Below, piece after piece: positions 36,467 to 44,329 of a stretch of DNA of 64,000 nt (within the stretch, counting starts at the first letter, position 1; each line of letters begins with the position of its first letter). A program made the position numbers and the translations under genes. The notes under the pieces are model-generated. The model made no database searches. It was not told the origin of the DNA and saw only the letters and a list, made by a program, of their open reading frames with translations. This DNA is from Tetragenococcus halophilus subsp. flandriensis (GTDB lineage Bacteria; Bacillota; Bacilli; Lactobacillales; Enterococcaceae). Where the stretch lies: positions 1 to 64,000 of the forward strand of contig NZ_BSUG01000007.1 of assembly GCF_030161475.1 (NCBI RefSeq). The letters are read 5' to 3'.

Positions 36467-37758
36467 TACCACATTACCTCCTGTACTTTTTCTGCCTTTG
36501 TATCAATTACTTGTTCAAATTCTTCAGGGAAAGCTTGTATAGCGCTAAAAATCGCTGTAGAAGCGGATTGCCCTAAACCGCAAGCAGATAACTGTGTCAC
36601 ATGGGTTAACATAGCATTAAAACGTTGCATATCACCAGGTATTCCCATTCTTTGTTGGAATTTTTCTAACATTTCTAAAATACGTAAGGTGCCAATTCGA
36701 CATGGTGTACATTTCCCGCAGGATTCATGGGTAAAAAATGCAGCGACTTGTGTAAGGTAATCAATAATACTAACACTATCATCCATAACTACGATTGCAC
36801 CGGAACCGACGGATAGATCTTCATCCCACATACCATCATAAGAATATATACAATCTTCTAATTGAGAAACACTACCAATAGGTCCAGATTGCCCACCGAA
36901 ATGTATAAATTTCAATGGACGTCCAGTGCTACTGCCCCCACCATATTCTTCTGAATATAAAATTTCATATAAGGGCGTGCCAAGATTTACTTCATAAAGC
37001 CCGCGATTTTTCACGTGTCCTGTTAAACAAATTAGTTTCGTTCCACCACCATCTTCTGTTCCTAATGATTTGAAAGCTTCTCCACCATATCGCAAAATGT
37101 AGGGTACACAGGCATAAGATTCAACGTTATTAACTAAAGTCGGTTTTAAATATAAGCCTACATCAGCCAAATGTGGCGGTTTCACGCGAGGGCGTCCTGT
37201 TTTTCCTTCAATTGAATTTAATAATGCCGAATTTTCACCACAAACATAAGCACCTGCACCAGAAATAATTCGTATGTCATAATCAAAATCGACGATACCT
37301 AAGATGTTTTTTCCTAACAAGTTCATCCTTCTGGCATTTTCTAAGGCGGCATTTAAGCGATCATGAAGATGACGGTATTCACCACGAATATAAATATACC
37401 CTTGTGGTGAGTCAAATAAATAACCAGCAATTGTCATGCCCTCGATCAAAGCAAGCGGATCAAAATCTAATAATGCTTTATCTTTAAATGTTCCTGGCTC
37501 TCCTTCATCTGCATTACAGACAATATATTTAGGACTTCCTTTTGAATAAAACAAATGTCGCCATTTTTTGCCGAGAGGAAAAGCAGCTCCACCCCTACCT
37601 CGTAATAAAGCGGATTCTAATTCTTCCAAGATATCTTCTTTTTTCATTTGTAACGCTTTTTTTAATCCTTCATAACCCGATAAAGCACAATAATCTTGTA
37701 CATCTGTTGGATCATTCATTTTTTCAAAACGTGTAGTTAAAACTTTTTTATTTGTCAT
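36466..37758 (-). CDS. NuoF-like NAD(H)/FMN-binding subunit of formate dehydrogenase
   Basis: A 430-residue flavoprotein that passes electrons to NAD+. The nucleotide-binding loop is RGRGGAAFPLGKKW (about residues 54-67), and FMN-binding GAYVCGENSALLNSIEG follows with the family's KPPHLADVGLYLKPTLVNNVE block. The 4Fe-4S ligands are in HESCGKCTPCRIG and a later Cys of LSACGLGQS. It lies between the NuoE-like gene (3 bases) and fdhA (1-base overlap). Its sequence would also fit an NAD-reducing hydrogenase subunit, but the neighbours point to FDH. Confidence 0.93.
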   Translation of the reverse strand: MTNKKVLTTRFEKMNDPTDVQDYCALSGYEGLKKALQMKKEDILEELESALLRGRGGAAFPLGKKWRHLFYSKGSPKYIVCNADEGEPGTFKDKALLDFDPLALIEGMTIAGYLFDSPQGYIYIRGEYRHLHDRLNAALENARRMNLLGKNILGIVDFDYDIRIISGAGAYVCGENSALLNSIEGKTGRPRVKPPHLADVGLYLKPTLVNNVESYACVPYILRYGGEAFKSLGTEDGGGTKLICLTGHVKNRGLYEVNLGTPLYEILYSEEYGGGSSTGRPLKFIHFGGQSGPIGSVSQLEDCIYSYDGMWDEDLSVGSGAIVVMDDSVSIIDYLTQVAAFFTHESCGKCTPCRIGTLRILEMLEKFQQRMGIPGDMQRFNAMLTHVTQLSACGLGQSASTAIFSAIQAFPEEFEQVIDTKAEKVQEVMW

Positions 37759-37761
37759 TTT

Positions 37762-38265
37762 TTAGCTTCCCTCGCTATATAAGTCTGGATACTTACCGGC
37801 TTTTAGATCTATAATTAACGTTTGCAGTTGTTGTATAGATAGATTGGCAAATACACGATCTTTAATTTTGATCATAGGATCCTGTGCACAAGCACCAAAA
37901 CAAGGGATACCATGATACATAAACAAGCCATCCTCAGTCGTTTCGTTTTCTTCAACGCCTAATATTTCTTTTAAAGCATTGCGAATAAAGTGTCCGCCGG
38001 AAAATTGACAAGGTGCACTATTACAAATTTTGATAACGTACTTTGCTTGCGGTTTTTCCTTTAAAATTGAATAAAAGGTGATCATTTCATATACACGCGT
38101 TTCAGTGATTTTTAATTCTTCTGCTACAAAGCGTGCTGTCTGTTGATCAATATAACCATCTGTTGATTCAAACTGCATATCAACTAGCATATTTAATACT
38201 TGTTCTGGATTTTTATTATAATAATCAATAATTTCCATTTTTCTATCTACGGACAATACTGTCAT
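37762..38265 (-). CDS. NuoE-like [2Fe-2S] subunit of formate dehydrogenase
   Basis: A 167-residue thioredoxin-fold ferredoxin. The four [2Fe-2S] Cys are in CNSAPC and CFGACAQDP. N-terminal helices resemble NuoE (ARFVAEELKITETRVYEMITFY). The start is the ATG nine bases after AGAGG; the earlier TTG codon is inside that spacer. It completes a three-subunit NAD-linked FDH with the next two genes. Confidence 0.92.
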   Translation of the reverse strand: MTVLSVDRKMEIIDYYNKNPEQVLNMLVDMQFESTDGYIDQQTARFVAEELKITETRVYEMITFYSILKEKPQAKYVIKICNSAPCQFSGGHFIRNALKEILGVEENETTEDGLFMYHGIPCFGACAQDPMIKIKDRVFANLSIQQLQTLIIDLKAGKYPDLYSEGS

Positions 38266-38280
38266 TTTTATCAACCTCTT

Positions 38281-38859
38281 TTAAAGTTTTTGGGGGACTT
38301 TTATTTCCCAAAAACTTCCTTTTACTGTATTTTTTATTCCTATCTCTTTGGTCTTTATTGACGAATCAAAAATTTTATCAGAAAGTTCATAAACAACTTG
38401 AGCTGTGGGCTTAACTCTCTTTTTTTGATTATCCATCATAATAAATAATCCTGGCCTTATGTATTTTCGTAAAGAATTAGACTCACAAACAATCATTGCA
38501 TCAGCTGGTACTTGTTTTAAAAAATCCAAAAAACCTTCTTGCAAATGATCTTCAAACGCTTTTAATAAATAAACTTTTTCAGCTCCAGCCTTTAATAATT
38601 GCATCGTATCTTTTTTTCCATGGGTATGTTGTTCTTTTACCAGTTCATAACCAGAGGAAATGCTTGTACATATACCACAACCGACTGCCCCTCTTTGACA
38701 TACACCACGTTTTCCACTAATAGTAACAATTTTTAAAGCAACAATGGTGTGTTTCTTTTTTTCATTTTCAATGATTTGCTTTGCAATCGTTGTTTTTCCA
38801 CTATTTCTCCCAGTTGACCCGATTTGTAACAAATTAGGTACATAAAAACTATCACTCAC
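38281..38859 (-). CDS. MobB-like P-loop protein with a Cys cluster, FDH accessory candidate
   Basis: A 192-residue P-loop NTPase. The Walker A GSTGRNSGKT is at residues 13-22. Residues 54-64 hold CQRGAVGCGIC, a Cys cluster that could bind metal or an Fe-S centre. The later VCESNSLRKYIRPGLFIMM resembles the E-x-NSL...KPDL-type block of MobB-like GTP-binding proteins. MobB normally helps MobA make MGD, and mobA lies two genes upstream, but the Cys cluster is not a feature of MobB I know. It starts with GTG directly after the focA stop. The exact function is unknown; cofactor maturation or insertion for FDH is the best guess. Confidence 0.6.
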   Translation of the reverse strand: MSDSFYVPNLLQIGSTGRNSGKTTIAKQIIENEKKKHTIVALKIVTISGKRGVCQRGAVGCGICTSISSGYELVKEQHTHGKKDTMQLLKAGAEKVYLLKAFEDHLQEGFLDFLKQVPADAMIVCESNSLRKYIRPGLFIMMDNQKKRVKPTAQVVYELSDKIFDSSIKTKEIGIKNTVKGSFWEIKVPQKL

Positions 38860-39684
38860 TTAGATCACCCGTTCTTCCGTTGTCTCTTGTATGGTTTCTG
38901 CTACTTCTGGCGTCTCTTTAGGGGCATGATTAGTTAAATAAACAGGAACGGCTAAAAATAAAGCGCCACCAATTTCATTGCCTATAAATACAAAGAAAAT
39001 ATTTTTGAGCATATCAATAAGTGATATATCTGCTCCAGCAAAAAAGGCAGCAGGTAAAATAAATGCATTCGCTACAACGTGCTGAAATCCACAGACTACA
39101 AAGATCATAATCGGAAACCATAACCCAAATATTTTTCCGACAAAGTCTTTACTCATTGCTCCTAACCATACAGCCATGCAAACAAATATATTACATCCTA
39201 TCCCTGAAACAATCATAACAAGAGGGCTATCAGCTGTTTTTGCCAATGCGACTTGCAGTGTTTTTGCTGCAAAGTCTCCTTCTGTCAGACCCACGATATG
39301 ACCGAAAAAGTAGGCAACTAATATGCCACCGACGATATTTGCTAGTAAAACGAGCATCCAATTTTTAAAAACATTTAATATAGAAACTTTTTTCTCTAAA
39401 AGACCAAACATCATTGTCATGCCGTTTCCAGTTACCAATTCACCACCTACAAAAGTAATAGCAATCAAACCGATAGGAAACAACATCGCACCTAATAAGG
39501 TAGAAAAACTCCCCCATTCTTCTGGTGTTGTTCCTGAAACACGAATGAATGCTAAATAACCAAGTGCAATAAAGCCACCTGCCATAATACCTAATAAAAA
39601 TAGTTTCCCAAATGCTAACTGACTTTTAGTTTTGGCTTTTTTAGCAAAAGCTGTCATTGTTTCTTCAATCGAATAACTGTTCAT
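38860..39684 (-). CDS. focA: Formate/nitrite transporter family channel
   Basis: A 274-residue membrane protein of the FNT family with six hydrophobic helices. Conserved segments include GGELVTGNGMTMM, NWMLVLLANIVGGI and GFQHVVANAFILPA. FNT proteins form pentamers that pass formate or nitrite. Its place in a formate dehydrogenase operon makes formate the likely substrate, so FdhC is an equally fair name. AAGGAG precedes the ATG. Confidence 0.92.
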   Translation of the reverse strand: MNSYSIEETMTAFAKKAKTKSQLAFGKLFLLGIMAGGFIALGYLAFIRVSGTTPEEWGSFSTLLGAMLFPIGLIAITFVGGELVTGNGMTMMFGLLEKKVSILNVFKNWMLVLLANIVGGILVAYFFGHIVGLTEGDFAAKTLQVALAKTADSPLVMIVSGIGCNIFVCMAVWLGAMSKDFVGKIFGLWFPIMIFVVCGFQHVVANAFILPAAFFAGADISLIDMLKNIFFVFIGNEIGGALFLAVPVYLTNHAPKETPEVAETIQETTEERVI

Positions 39685-39699
39685 ATGCTTCTCCTTCTT

Positions 39700-40272
39700 T
39701 CATTCCCTTTGTCCCCAATAAATTAGCTCTGCAGGATAATTGATATTTACGATATCAATATTTTTCTTCTTAACTTTTTTTACATCTAAGTAATCAAAAG
39801 CCGTTCGTATCTTTCTATTGTCCATCGCTAATTGTTTTTCGAATTGTGGCAAACAGCTATGATGATAAAAAGCAAACAAGGTCTCAAGTTTCTCGCCTGA
39901 AAACAATATCACTTGTTCATCTTCAACATATTCAAACAATTGTCTAATTTTTGTCACAGTGATATCAGGAATATCACAAGCAACTAAAAATACATACGGA
40001 GTGTCAATATGCCTTAATGCAGTGACTAGACCTCCCAAGGGGCCTTTTTGAATAAATTCATCTTCTAAAAATACATGGTTAGCAAGCAATTGAGTAGGAA
40101 ACTTTTGTTTATGATCAGTTACTAACAAGACGTTAGGGAAAATATCTTTTAAAGTCATCGCCATTTCTTCCAACACGTAATGCCCTTTAAAATGAATAAG
40201 TGCTTTATCAAATCCCATTCTTTTGCTTTTCCCGCCGCACAATATCACACCTGTGACATCTTTTGGATTCAT
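39700..40272 (-). CDS. mobA: Molybdenum cofactor guanylyltransferase MobA
   Basis: Adds GMP to molybdopterin to give the MGD form needed by FdhA. The nucleotide-binding GVILCGGKSKRMGFDKAL lies at residues 8-25, and VACDIPDI is the metal-binding block. I start it at MNPKDV (AGGTGG six bases before), giving 190 residues. It is the first gene of the seven-gene FDH operon, behind a good promoter at 40385-40412. Confidence 0.93.
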   Translation of the reverse strand: MNPKDVTGVILCGGKSKRMGFDKALIHFKGHYVLEEMAMTLKDIFPNVLLVTDHKQKFPTQLLANHVFLEDEFIQKGPLGGLVTALRHIDTPYVFLVACDIPDITVTKIRQLFEYVEDEQVILFSGEKLETLFAFYHHSCLPQFEKQLAMDNRKIRTAFDYLDVKKVKKKNIDIVNINYPAELIYWGQRE

Positions 40273-40384
40273 TACACACCACCTATAAAACGCTTTCATT
40301 ATAATGCCTGACTTTTGTAAAAAAACTGCTCAAAAGCGCTGTGCTAAATTTTATTTTTCCGTGCAAAAAATTTTTGTTTATTTA

Positions 40385-40412
40385 ATTATAAAACTTATAA
40401 ATTAATAGTCAA
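40385..40412 (-). promoter_or_regulatory. Promoter of the mobA-focA-FDH-moeA operon
   Basis: On the minus strand TTGACT (40407-40412) and TATAAT (40385-40390) are 16 bases apart. The leader to mobA is about 105 bases. I see no convincing FNR- or CRP-like palindrome in it. Confidence 0.7.
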
Positions 40413-40443
40413 GTGAAATTGTGCATTTTTAACGTTATTACTT

Positions 40444-40479
40444 AAAAAAATAGACGAGAGGATTTTACTCTCGTCTATT
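40444..40479 (-). terminator. Intrinsic terminator of the moaCEDA operon
   Basis: On the minus strand AATAGACGAGAG pairs with CTCTCGTCTATT and is followed by a T-run. It sits directly after the moaA stop and separates that operon from mobA. Confidence 0.88.
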
Positions 40480-40481
40480 GA

Positions 40482-41489
40482 TTAGCCACCGATTTGACTC
40501 ATATGTCGCCATGTTGGTTTTTTCTTTTTCACTTGCTCTTGATTTAATAATGCCATTTCATGATTCTTCGGTTTTATAGCTAGTGCTTGTTGAATTTTCT
40601 CTTGAAAGCTAGCAAAGTCAAAAATAGTATCTCGGATATTTTCTTCATCATCCCAATAAAGACATGATTTTATATAACCGTCAGCAGTAATCCGCAAGCG
40701 ATTACAACTTTCGCAAAAATTACAACTAATAGGATGAATTAGTCCAAAACTTCCTTTTGCACCTCTAATTTTAAAATTTTCAGAAGGACCATTGCCATCT
40801 AAACTGATTGGATCATAGCCCCAATGATTTGTTTGACACGTATCAAAAATTGTATCTAAACCGCGATACTGTTTTGCCCACTGTTCATCTTGTTGTATCG
40901 GCATAAATTCAATAAAACGAAGATTTACATTATGATCAAAGGTATATCGCAAAAAATCTACAATTTCGTGATCATTTTGTCCGTTTATAACAACGGTATT
41001 GATCTTTATCTTTTTAAAAGGAAACTTATTTGCAGTATCAATTCCTTTTAGTAAACGATCTAAATTACCACCGCGTGTAATTTCTTTATAACGTTTTTTA
41101 TCAAAAGTATCTAAGCTGATATTTAAACGGTCCAAACCAGCTTGATATAGTTTTTTAGCCATCTTGGGCAGTGCAAGCCCATTTGTAGTCATTGAAATAT
41201 CATCAATTTCTGCTATCGCTGAAATCCCTTCAATGATTTCAATAATGTCTGTTCGCATCAAAGGCTCTCCACCGGTCAGTCTTACCTTTTTAATACCCAT
41301 CCGCGCAAAATTTTTTACCATCTGAATGATTTCCGCACAGCTTAATACACTCTCATCCGGAAAAAAAGGCAAGCCTTCCTCGGGCATACAATAAACACAA
41401 CGTAAGTTGCATTTATCAGTAACAGAAATACGAATATAATCGTGTTTACGTCCAAATGAATCATGCAAGACGGCTTGTTGTTTCAACAT
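40482..41489 (-). CDS. moaA: GTP 3',8-cyclase MoaA
   Basis: Radical-SAM enzyme of the first molybdopterin step. The SAM cluster is CNLRCVYC near residues 24-31, and the second 4Fe-4S cluster's Cys are in CNFCESCNRLRITADGYIKSC near the C-terminus. The protein ends in Gly-Gly (SQIGG), the tail needed for activity in the family. I start it at MLKQQAV, eight bases after GGAGG (335 residues); upstream in-frame residues overlap moaD. Confidence 0.94.
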   Translation of the reverse strand: MLKQQAVLHDSFGRKHDYIRISVTDKCNLRCVYCMPEEGLPFFPDESVLSCAEIIQMVKNFARMGIKKVRLTGGEPLMRTDIIEIIEGISAIAEIDDISMTTNGLALPKMAKKLYQAGLDRLNISLDTFDKKRYKEITRGGNLDRLLKGIDTANKFPFKKIKINTVVINGQNDHEIVDFLRYTFDHNVNLRFIEFMPIQQDEQWAKQYRGLDTIFDTCQTNHWGYDPISLDGNGPSENFKIRGAKGSFGLIHPISCNFCESCNRLRITADGYIKSCLYWDDEENIRDTIFDFASFQEKIQQALAIKPKNHEMALLNQEQVKKKKPTWRHMSQIGG

Positions 41490-41493
41490 AAAA

Positions 41494-41739
41494 TCATCCT
41501 CCACTGACTGGTGGTATCAAAGCAATTTCGGCGATATCATCCATGGCATAACTTTCTTTTCCAATAAAACTTTGATTGATCGCCACACTACATTCAGATA
41601 TCTCTGCTTTGTATTGTGGAAATTGTTGTTTAATTGCTTCTAAGACAGTCACTTTAGTTACTTTTAGAGGTAAATCAACGATTACCTCATGATTTAATTT
41701 TTCTCCTAAATAAGCAAATGCTTTAATTTTTGTCTGCAT
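41494..41739 (-). CDS. moaD: Molybdopterin synthase small subunit MoaD
   Basis: Ubiquitin-fold sulfur carrier, 81 residues, ending in the required Gly-Gly (PPVSGG). The Gly-Gly end is adenylylated by MoeB and thiocarboxylated before it hands sulfur to MoaE-bound precursor. Its start overlaps the end of moaE by 17 bases. Confidence 0.92.
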   Translation of the reverse strand: MQTKIKAFAYLGEKLNHEVIVDLPLKVTKVTVLEAIKQQFPQYKAEISECSVAINQSFIGKESYAMDDIAEIALIPPVSGG

Positions 41740-42145
41740 TCAATCCGCCTCCCCATCGAATTTCATCTGTATCAATTTCTTTTTTCCAAATTGGGACGGT
41801 TTCTTTCAAATGGTCTATAATATATTGACAAGCTGCAAAAGCTTCTTTGCGATGTGGGGCAGCAACACCTACAAATACCGCTTCTTCAGTCAATGCTAAA
41901 TTCCCCAAACGGTGCACAACAATCGCACTTGCTCCATTCTTTTCTACTTCAGTCGTTAATTTCTCTAACTCTTTTATTGCCATTTCTTGATAAGCTGTAT
42001 ACTCAATTCCTTTTGTCTGAATTTTACCTGTCCACTCTCTTACAGTACCAGTAAATACAACAACTCCGCCGTATTGTTTATTTTTTAATTGCTGGTACAA
42101 ATAAAAAACATCGATTGGTTCATATTGTAATTTAACAATTGCCAT
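41723..42145 (-). CDS. moaE: Molybdopterin synthase large subunit MoaE
   Basis: Catalytic subunit of molybdopterin synthase, 140 residues. GVVVFTGTVREWTG, the ALTEEAVFVGVAAPHRKEAF block and the VPIWKKE motif with the active-site Lys are intact. AAAGGAA precedes the ATG. It follows moaC by about 110 bases and overlaps moaD. Confidence 0.94.
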   Translation of the reverse strand: MAIVKLQYEPIDVFYLYQQLKNKQYGGVVVFTGTVREWTGKIQTKGIEYTAYQEMAIKELEKLTTEVEKNGASAIVVHRLGNLALTEEAVFVGVAAPHRKEAFAACQYIIDHLKETVPIWKKEIDTDEIRWGGGLNADKN

Positions 42146-42255
42146 TCATTTATTCCTTTCTCAAAGCACAGCAAACATTTCATTTATGAATAAAAGTGCT
42201 TGTGTTTCTTATCACTATTATAAGCCAAAAAAGATTTTTTTTAAACAAATATTTT

Positions 42256-42735
42256 TTAATGTTTACTATAAACAAAATGTCCACTTTTTCCGCCTTCTTT
42301 TTCTATCAAATGGCAATCTGTAATTTGCATACTACGTTCCATTGCTTTACACATATCATAAATAGTCAATGCCGCAATTTGGCAGGCAGTCAACACTTCC
42401 ATTTCCACACCAGTTTTTCCTGACATTTTAACAGTAGCAGTTATTGTCAGCGTATCTTTTTCGTTATCTTCAAATATAATATCTACTTTTTCTAGCGGTA
42501 ATAGGTGACACATCGGAATCAGTTCACTAGTCTTTTTGGCTGCCATAATGCCCGCGGTTTGTGCAACTGCTAGCACATCACCTTTTTTTACTGTACCATC
42601 TTTAATTCTTTGTAAGGTCGTCTCTTCCATGATCACTTTTGTTTGAGCGCTAGCTTTTCGCACAGACCTTTCTTTGTCGCTGACATCGACCATATTCGCA
42701 TGACCTTGCACATTAAAATGAGTTAATTTATCCAT
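42256..42735 (-). CDS. moaC: Cyclic pyranopterin monophosphate synthase MoaC
   Basis: Second enzyme of molybdopterin synthesis, converting the MoaA product to cPMP. Length 159 and blocks [40 protein letters not shown] and [11 protein letters not shown] are typical. AGGAG precedes the ATG. It heads moaC-moaE-moaD-moaA and is divergent from moeB. Confidence 0.95.
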   Translation of the reverse strand: MDKLTHFNVQGHANMVDVSDKERSVRKASAQTKVIMEETTLQRIKDGTVKKGDVLAVAQTAGIMAAKKTSELIPMCHLLPLEKVDIIFEDNEKDTLTITATVKMSGKTGVEMEVLTACQIAALTIYDMCKAMERSMQITDCHLIEKEGGKSGHFVYSKH

Positions 42736-42832
42736 ATTTCTTCTCCTATCTATTATTAGTGGGATTGCATTTCTAAAAATATATGCTATGTTAAAAAAAG
42801 AAGTTCAATATTTAACAAATGAGGGGTTTTAA

Positions 42833-43831
42833 ATGAACCGTTATGATCGCCAAATACGTGTTGACCAAATCGGCTTAGCCGGACAAGAAAAAATAAAACA
42901 AGCGGTTATTCTGATTGTAGGATGTGGCGCGCTGGGTACTTACACTGCAGAACAGTTGATTCGTACCGGCGTACAACATTTAATTTTAATTGATCCAGAC
43001 GTTGTTGAAGAAACCAACTTACAAAGACAAACGCTTTTTACCACAAAAGACGCTCAAGCTCAAAAAGCAAAAGTAGCAGCTGCCAAAGAAAAACTTCTTC
43101 AAATCAATCCTAAAGCAAGAATTGATACTTATCAAGAACGATTTGATAGTGCTTTATTCCACCAGCATAAAAAGTTCAATTTAATTTTAGACTGTACAGA
43201 CAATTACTTAGCAAGACGATTGATCAATGATTACTGTTTGGCCTTTAATTTGCCTTTCATTTTTGCATCTGTCGCTAGTACTTCAGGACAAGTGATGCCG
43301 CTTTTTCCCAGCAAAGGTCCCTGTTTATCTTGTGTTTTTCCTCAATTACATCAATTAGAAAAAAAGGGATGCGATACTATCGGTGTAATAACGCCAATAG
43401 TTCCGTTGATTTCAAGCATCCAAATTTCACTTTGCTTGCAATACTTAGTAGGAGAATTAAAAGATTTTCAAACCCTACATATGGTCGAATCATGGCCCTT
43501 AAAAATTACTTCTTTTCAAGTAAATAAACAAGCAGATTGTTTGATGTGTAATCAAAGCCAAAGTGATATCAGTGCTTCAGAATTGTCCGAAACTTGTGGA
43601 AAAGTGTTTCAAACGACTTTTTCTTCTCTTCGTCTTGAAAAGATAGAACAATTATGTATACAGCAAAAACTTACTTATCAAAAGAACCCTATTGCAATAA
43701 AAACACAACTTGGTAGTTTTGAGATCACATTTTTTAAAAATGGTCACACGCTTTTTTACGGCTTTACTGAAACTGAAGCCAAGGAAACATTTGGCAAGAT
43801 TAAAAAATATTTAGCTCAATCGCATCCATAA
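42833..43831 (+). CDS. moeB: MoeB/ThiF-family adenylyltransferase
   Basis: E1-like enzyme of 332 residues that adenylylates MoaD's C-terminal Gly. The nucleotide-binding GCGALGTYTAEQLIRTG (about 30-46), DPDVVEETNLQRQ, and DCTDNYLARRLIND are intact. The zinc Cys pairs are CLSC and CLMC. The C-terminal 80 residues look less conserved and are not a rhodanese domain. The divergent place next to moaC favours MoeB over ThiF. GAGGGG precedes the ATG. Confidence 0.9.
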   Translation: MNRYDRQIRVDQIGLAGQEKIKQAVILIVGCGALGTYTAEQLIRTGVQHLILIDPDVVEETNLQRQTLFTTKDAQAQKAKVAAAKEKLLQINPKARIDTYQERFDSALFHQHKKFNLILDCTDNYLARRLINDYCLAFNLPFIFASVASTSGQVMPLFPSKGPCLSCVFPQLHQLEKKGCDTIGVITPIVPLISSIQISLCLQYLVGELKDFQTLHMVESWPLKITSFQVNKQADCLMCNQSQSDISASELSETCGKVFQTTFSSLRLEKIEQLCIQQKLTYQKNPIAIKTQLGSFEITFFKNGHTLFYGFTETEAKETFGKIKKYLAQSHP

Positions 43832-43888
43832 TAACTAACTTTGCTAAATTTATCTATCTAATCATAACAATTTTTAAACAAGATTATG

Positions 43889-43927
43889 AAAAAAGGTTTT
43901 TGAGGGAATTCCTCAAAAACCTTTTTT
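43889..43927. terminator. Bidirectional terminator between moeB and yheA-like gene
   Basis: Perfect arms AAAAAAGGTTTTTGAGG and CCTCAAAAACCTTTTTT with a 5-base loop. It separates the plus-strand moeB from the minus-strand YheA-like gene. Confidence 0.92.
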
Positions 43928-43928
43928 A

Positions 43929-44270
43929 TTAACTTTCATATAATTCTCTCAAAGGCGTCATAATAATGCGATTTAAATCATTGATCGTTGTACTGAAAAC
44001 TTGTTCTTTTTGCATCAAGTCATTAATTAAAGGCTCTTGTTGAACTTGTTGCGCTAATTCTTGTGCTCTTTGCGCATCTTCATCTGTCATATCTTCGCCT
44101 TGTGACATCTTTTCTTGTAATTCTTGTTGAAAAGTTTGAAATTCCTTAAATAAGCGATAAGCTTCTTCGTTTTTTTTCAATTCAGCAAAAGAACCACTTA
44201 AGTCTTGGAACTGTTCCAATTCTCGAATTTCTTTTTCCAGTTGATTCGCAGTATCATAAATATTTGCCAT
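43929..44270 (-). CDS. YheA/YmcA-family (UPF0342) protein
   Basis: A small helical protein of 113 residues (ATG of MANIYD, nine bases after GAGG). It is made of long Gln/Glu-rich helices with the family's F-x-x-F-Q-x-x-Q pattern ([22 protein letters not shown]). YheA and YlbF/YmcA are related all-helical proteins with roles in RNA processing complexes in Bacillus; no function is shown for YheA itself. It is downstream of the class A PBP gene by 60 bases on the same strand, an adjacency seen in relatives. Confidence 0.85.
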   Translation of the reverse strand: MANIYDTANQLEKEIRELEQFQDLSGSFAELKKNEEAYRLFKEFQTFQQELQEKMSQGEDMTDEDAQRAQELAQQVQQEPLINDLMQKEQVFSTTINDLNRIIMTPLRELYES

Positions 44271-44329
44271 AAAAATTTTCCTCACTTTTTCTTTATTTAT
44301 TTTATTGTAACATGTTCGACATTGATTGG

